Shown here: positions 63,461 to 64,000 of the stretch, piece after piece
Layout of the letters: every line of letters begins with the position of its first letter
How positions within the stretch are numbered: position 1 is the stretch's first letter
From: Alitta virens
Taxonomy: Eukaryota > Annelida > Polychaeta > Phyllodocida > Nereididae
NCBI GenBank assembly: GCA_932294295.1
Contig: OW028576.1
Location: 49,308,199-49,372,198, forward strand
Reading direction: 5' to 3'
DNA length: 64,000 nt
Notes under the pieces: model-generated
Databases searched by the model: none
Seen by the model: only the letters and a program-made list of their open reading frames with translations
Told to the model about the DNA's origin: nothing
Program-made: the position numbers and the translations under genes

Positions 63461-63676
63461 GAGGATGGAGCACAACCCACAGATCAGCAGCTGCAAAGGA
63501 TTCTATTATGGACTAAAGAATTAACAAGGAGTGAAGAGTGGAGTTTGTCTTTCTTGAAGATTCTCGTTTCAATGAGCAGGAATGAGCATTTCACTCTTGA
63601 TAAGATTTTAGATTCAGAAATTAGTCTCAATTTCCTGGGAGAATTGTATTCACTCTCTAAGGACATGATTCAGTGA
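63461..63676 (+). CDS. Possible terminal coding exon of an unrecognised gene
   Basis: After TGTGTGTGCAG an open frame of about 71 codons runs to TGA at 63674-63676. The product (starts EDGAQPTDQQLQRILLWTKE) is charged and amphipathic, unlike the low-complexity frames nearby, and looks helical. No family is recognised, the acceptor's pyrimidine tract is poor and the matching upstream exon is not seen. It could equally be a chance frame. Confidence 0.25.
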   Translation, partial: EDGAQPTDQQLQRILLWTKELTRSEEWSLSFLKILVSMSRNEHFTLDKILDSEISLNFLGELYSLSKDMIQ

Positions 63677-64000
63677 GGAAAAGAGTTGGGGCGTTCAATG
63701 TACAACACATGGGATGAATGTTTAATATCAGGAAAACTGATAGACTGTTTCCTTTTCAAATGAAACAGAAGTATTTAATGAAGAATCTATAGTGAAGAAT
63801 TTTGAAGAGATGTGCCAGCCACTCAAATTTCTATGTTAAGTAACTAGATGAAAAGAAGTCCCATTCATTTGGCCATTGTACTCTTTGATTCTGTCCAATT
63901 TCTTCTTCAAAAGATAATCGAAAGTACGTTGATGCAAGAGACGTGCATGGGTGCACTCCTTTGCACGTGACGTACTTGCATCACAATGCACAAGCAATTC

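Overview
The window is animal nuclear DNA. Genes are split into many short exons bounded by GT-AG introns, and the DNA is AT-rich and full of local duplications, hairpins and microsatellites. It carries one nearly full-length LINE and traces of tRNA-derived SINEs. Gene content (BBX, USP2, TEN1, SIRT5), the exon phases and a short TTAGGG tract fit a non-vertebrate bilaterian, for example an invertebrate deuterostome or a lophotrochozoan. The sequence alone does not settle the species.

Layout. Positions 1-3.5 kb are intergenic. A 10-exon BBX-like HMG-box gene lies on the minus strand (coding 20924 to 8168), with a probable long 3' UTR to about 3.5 kb and a probable noncoding first exon near 23.0-23.2 kb. 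Its second coding intron holds an antisense LINE (about 15.7-20.0 kb). Next, also on minus, is a 12-exon USP2-like deubiquitinase (coding 35904 to 26186). A short GC-richer interval around 38.4-38.7 kb looks like a shared promoter. From it TEN1, a CST telomere-complex subunit, reads on plus (38711-41039). SIRT5 converges on TEN1 from the minus strand (46690 to 41583, 9 exons). A repeat-rich desert follows (46.7-51.2 kb). Then come an unrecognised two-exon gene for a secreted or membrane-anchored protein (53352 to 51219, minus) with three perfect CRE palindromes just upstream, another repeat-rich stretch, and part of a seven-transmembrane receptor gene (61439 to 59485, minus). The end carries a two-length minisatellite (62.25-62.98 kb) and a possible terminal exon on plus.

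The four recognised genes have different jobs: transcription factor, ubiquitin removal, telomere C-strand maintenance and mitochondrial deacylation. Nothing suggests an operon. The only architectural link is the USP2/TEN1 head-to-head and TEN1/SIRT5 tail-to-tail arrangement.

Exon borders were worked out by hand from splice sites, reading-frame phase and protein-family similarity. For BBX, USP2, TEN1 and SIRT5 every junction keeps phase and the predicted lengths (957, 655, 139 and 303 aa) match the families well. No clear new multi-gene system was found. The best candidates for follow-up are the secreted orphan with its CRE promoter, inverted repeats flanking TEN1 exon 2, the binary minisatellite and the intronic duplication in BBX.
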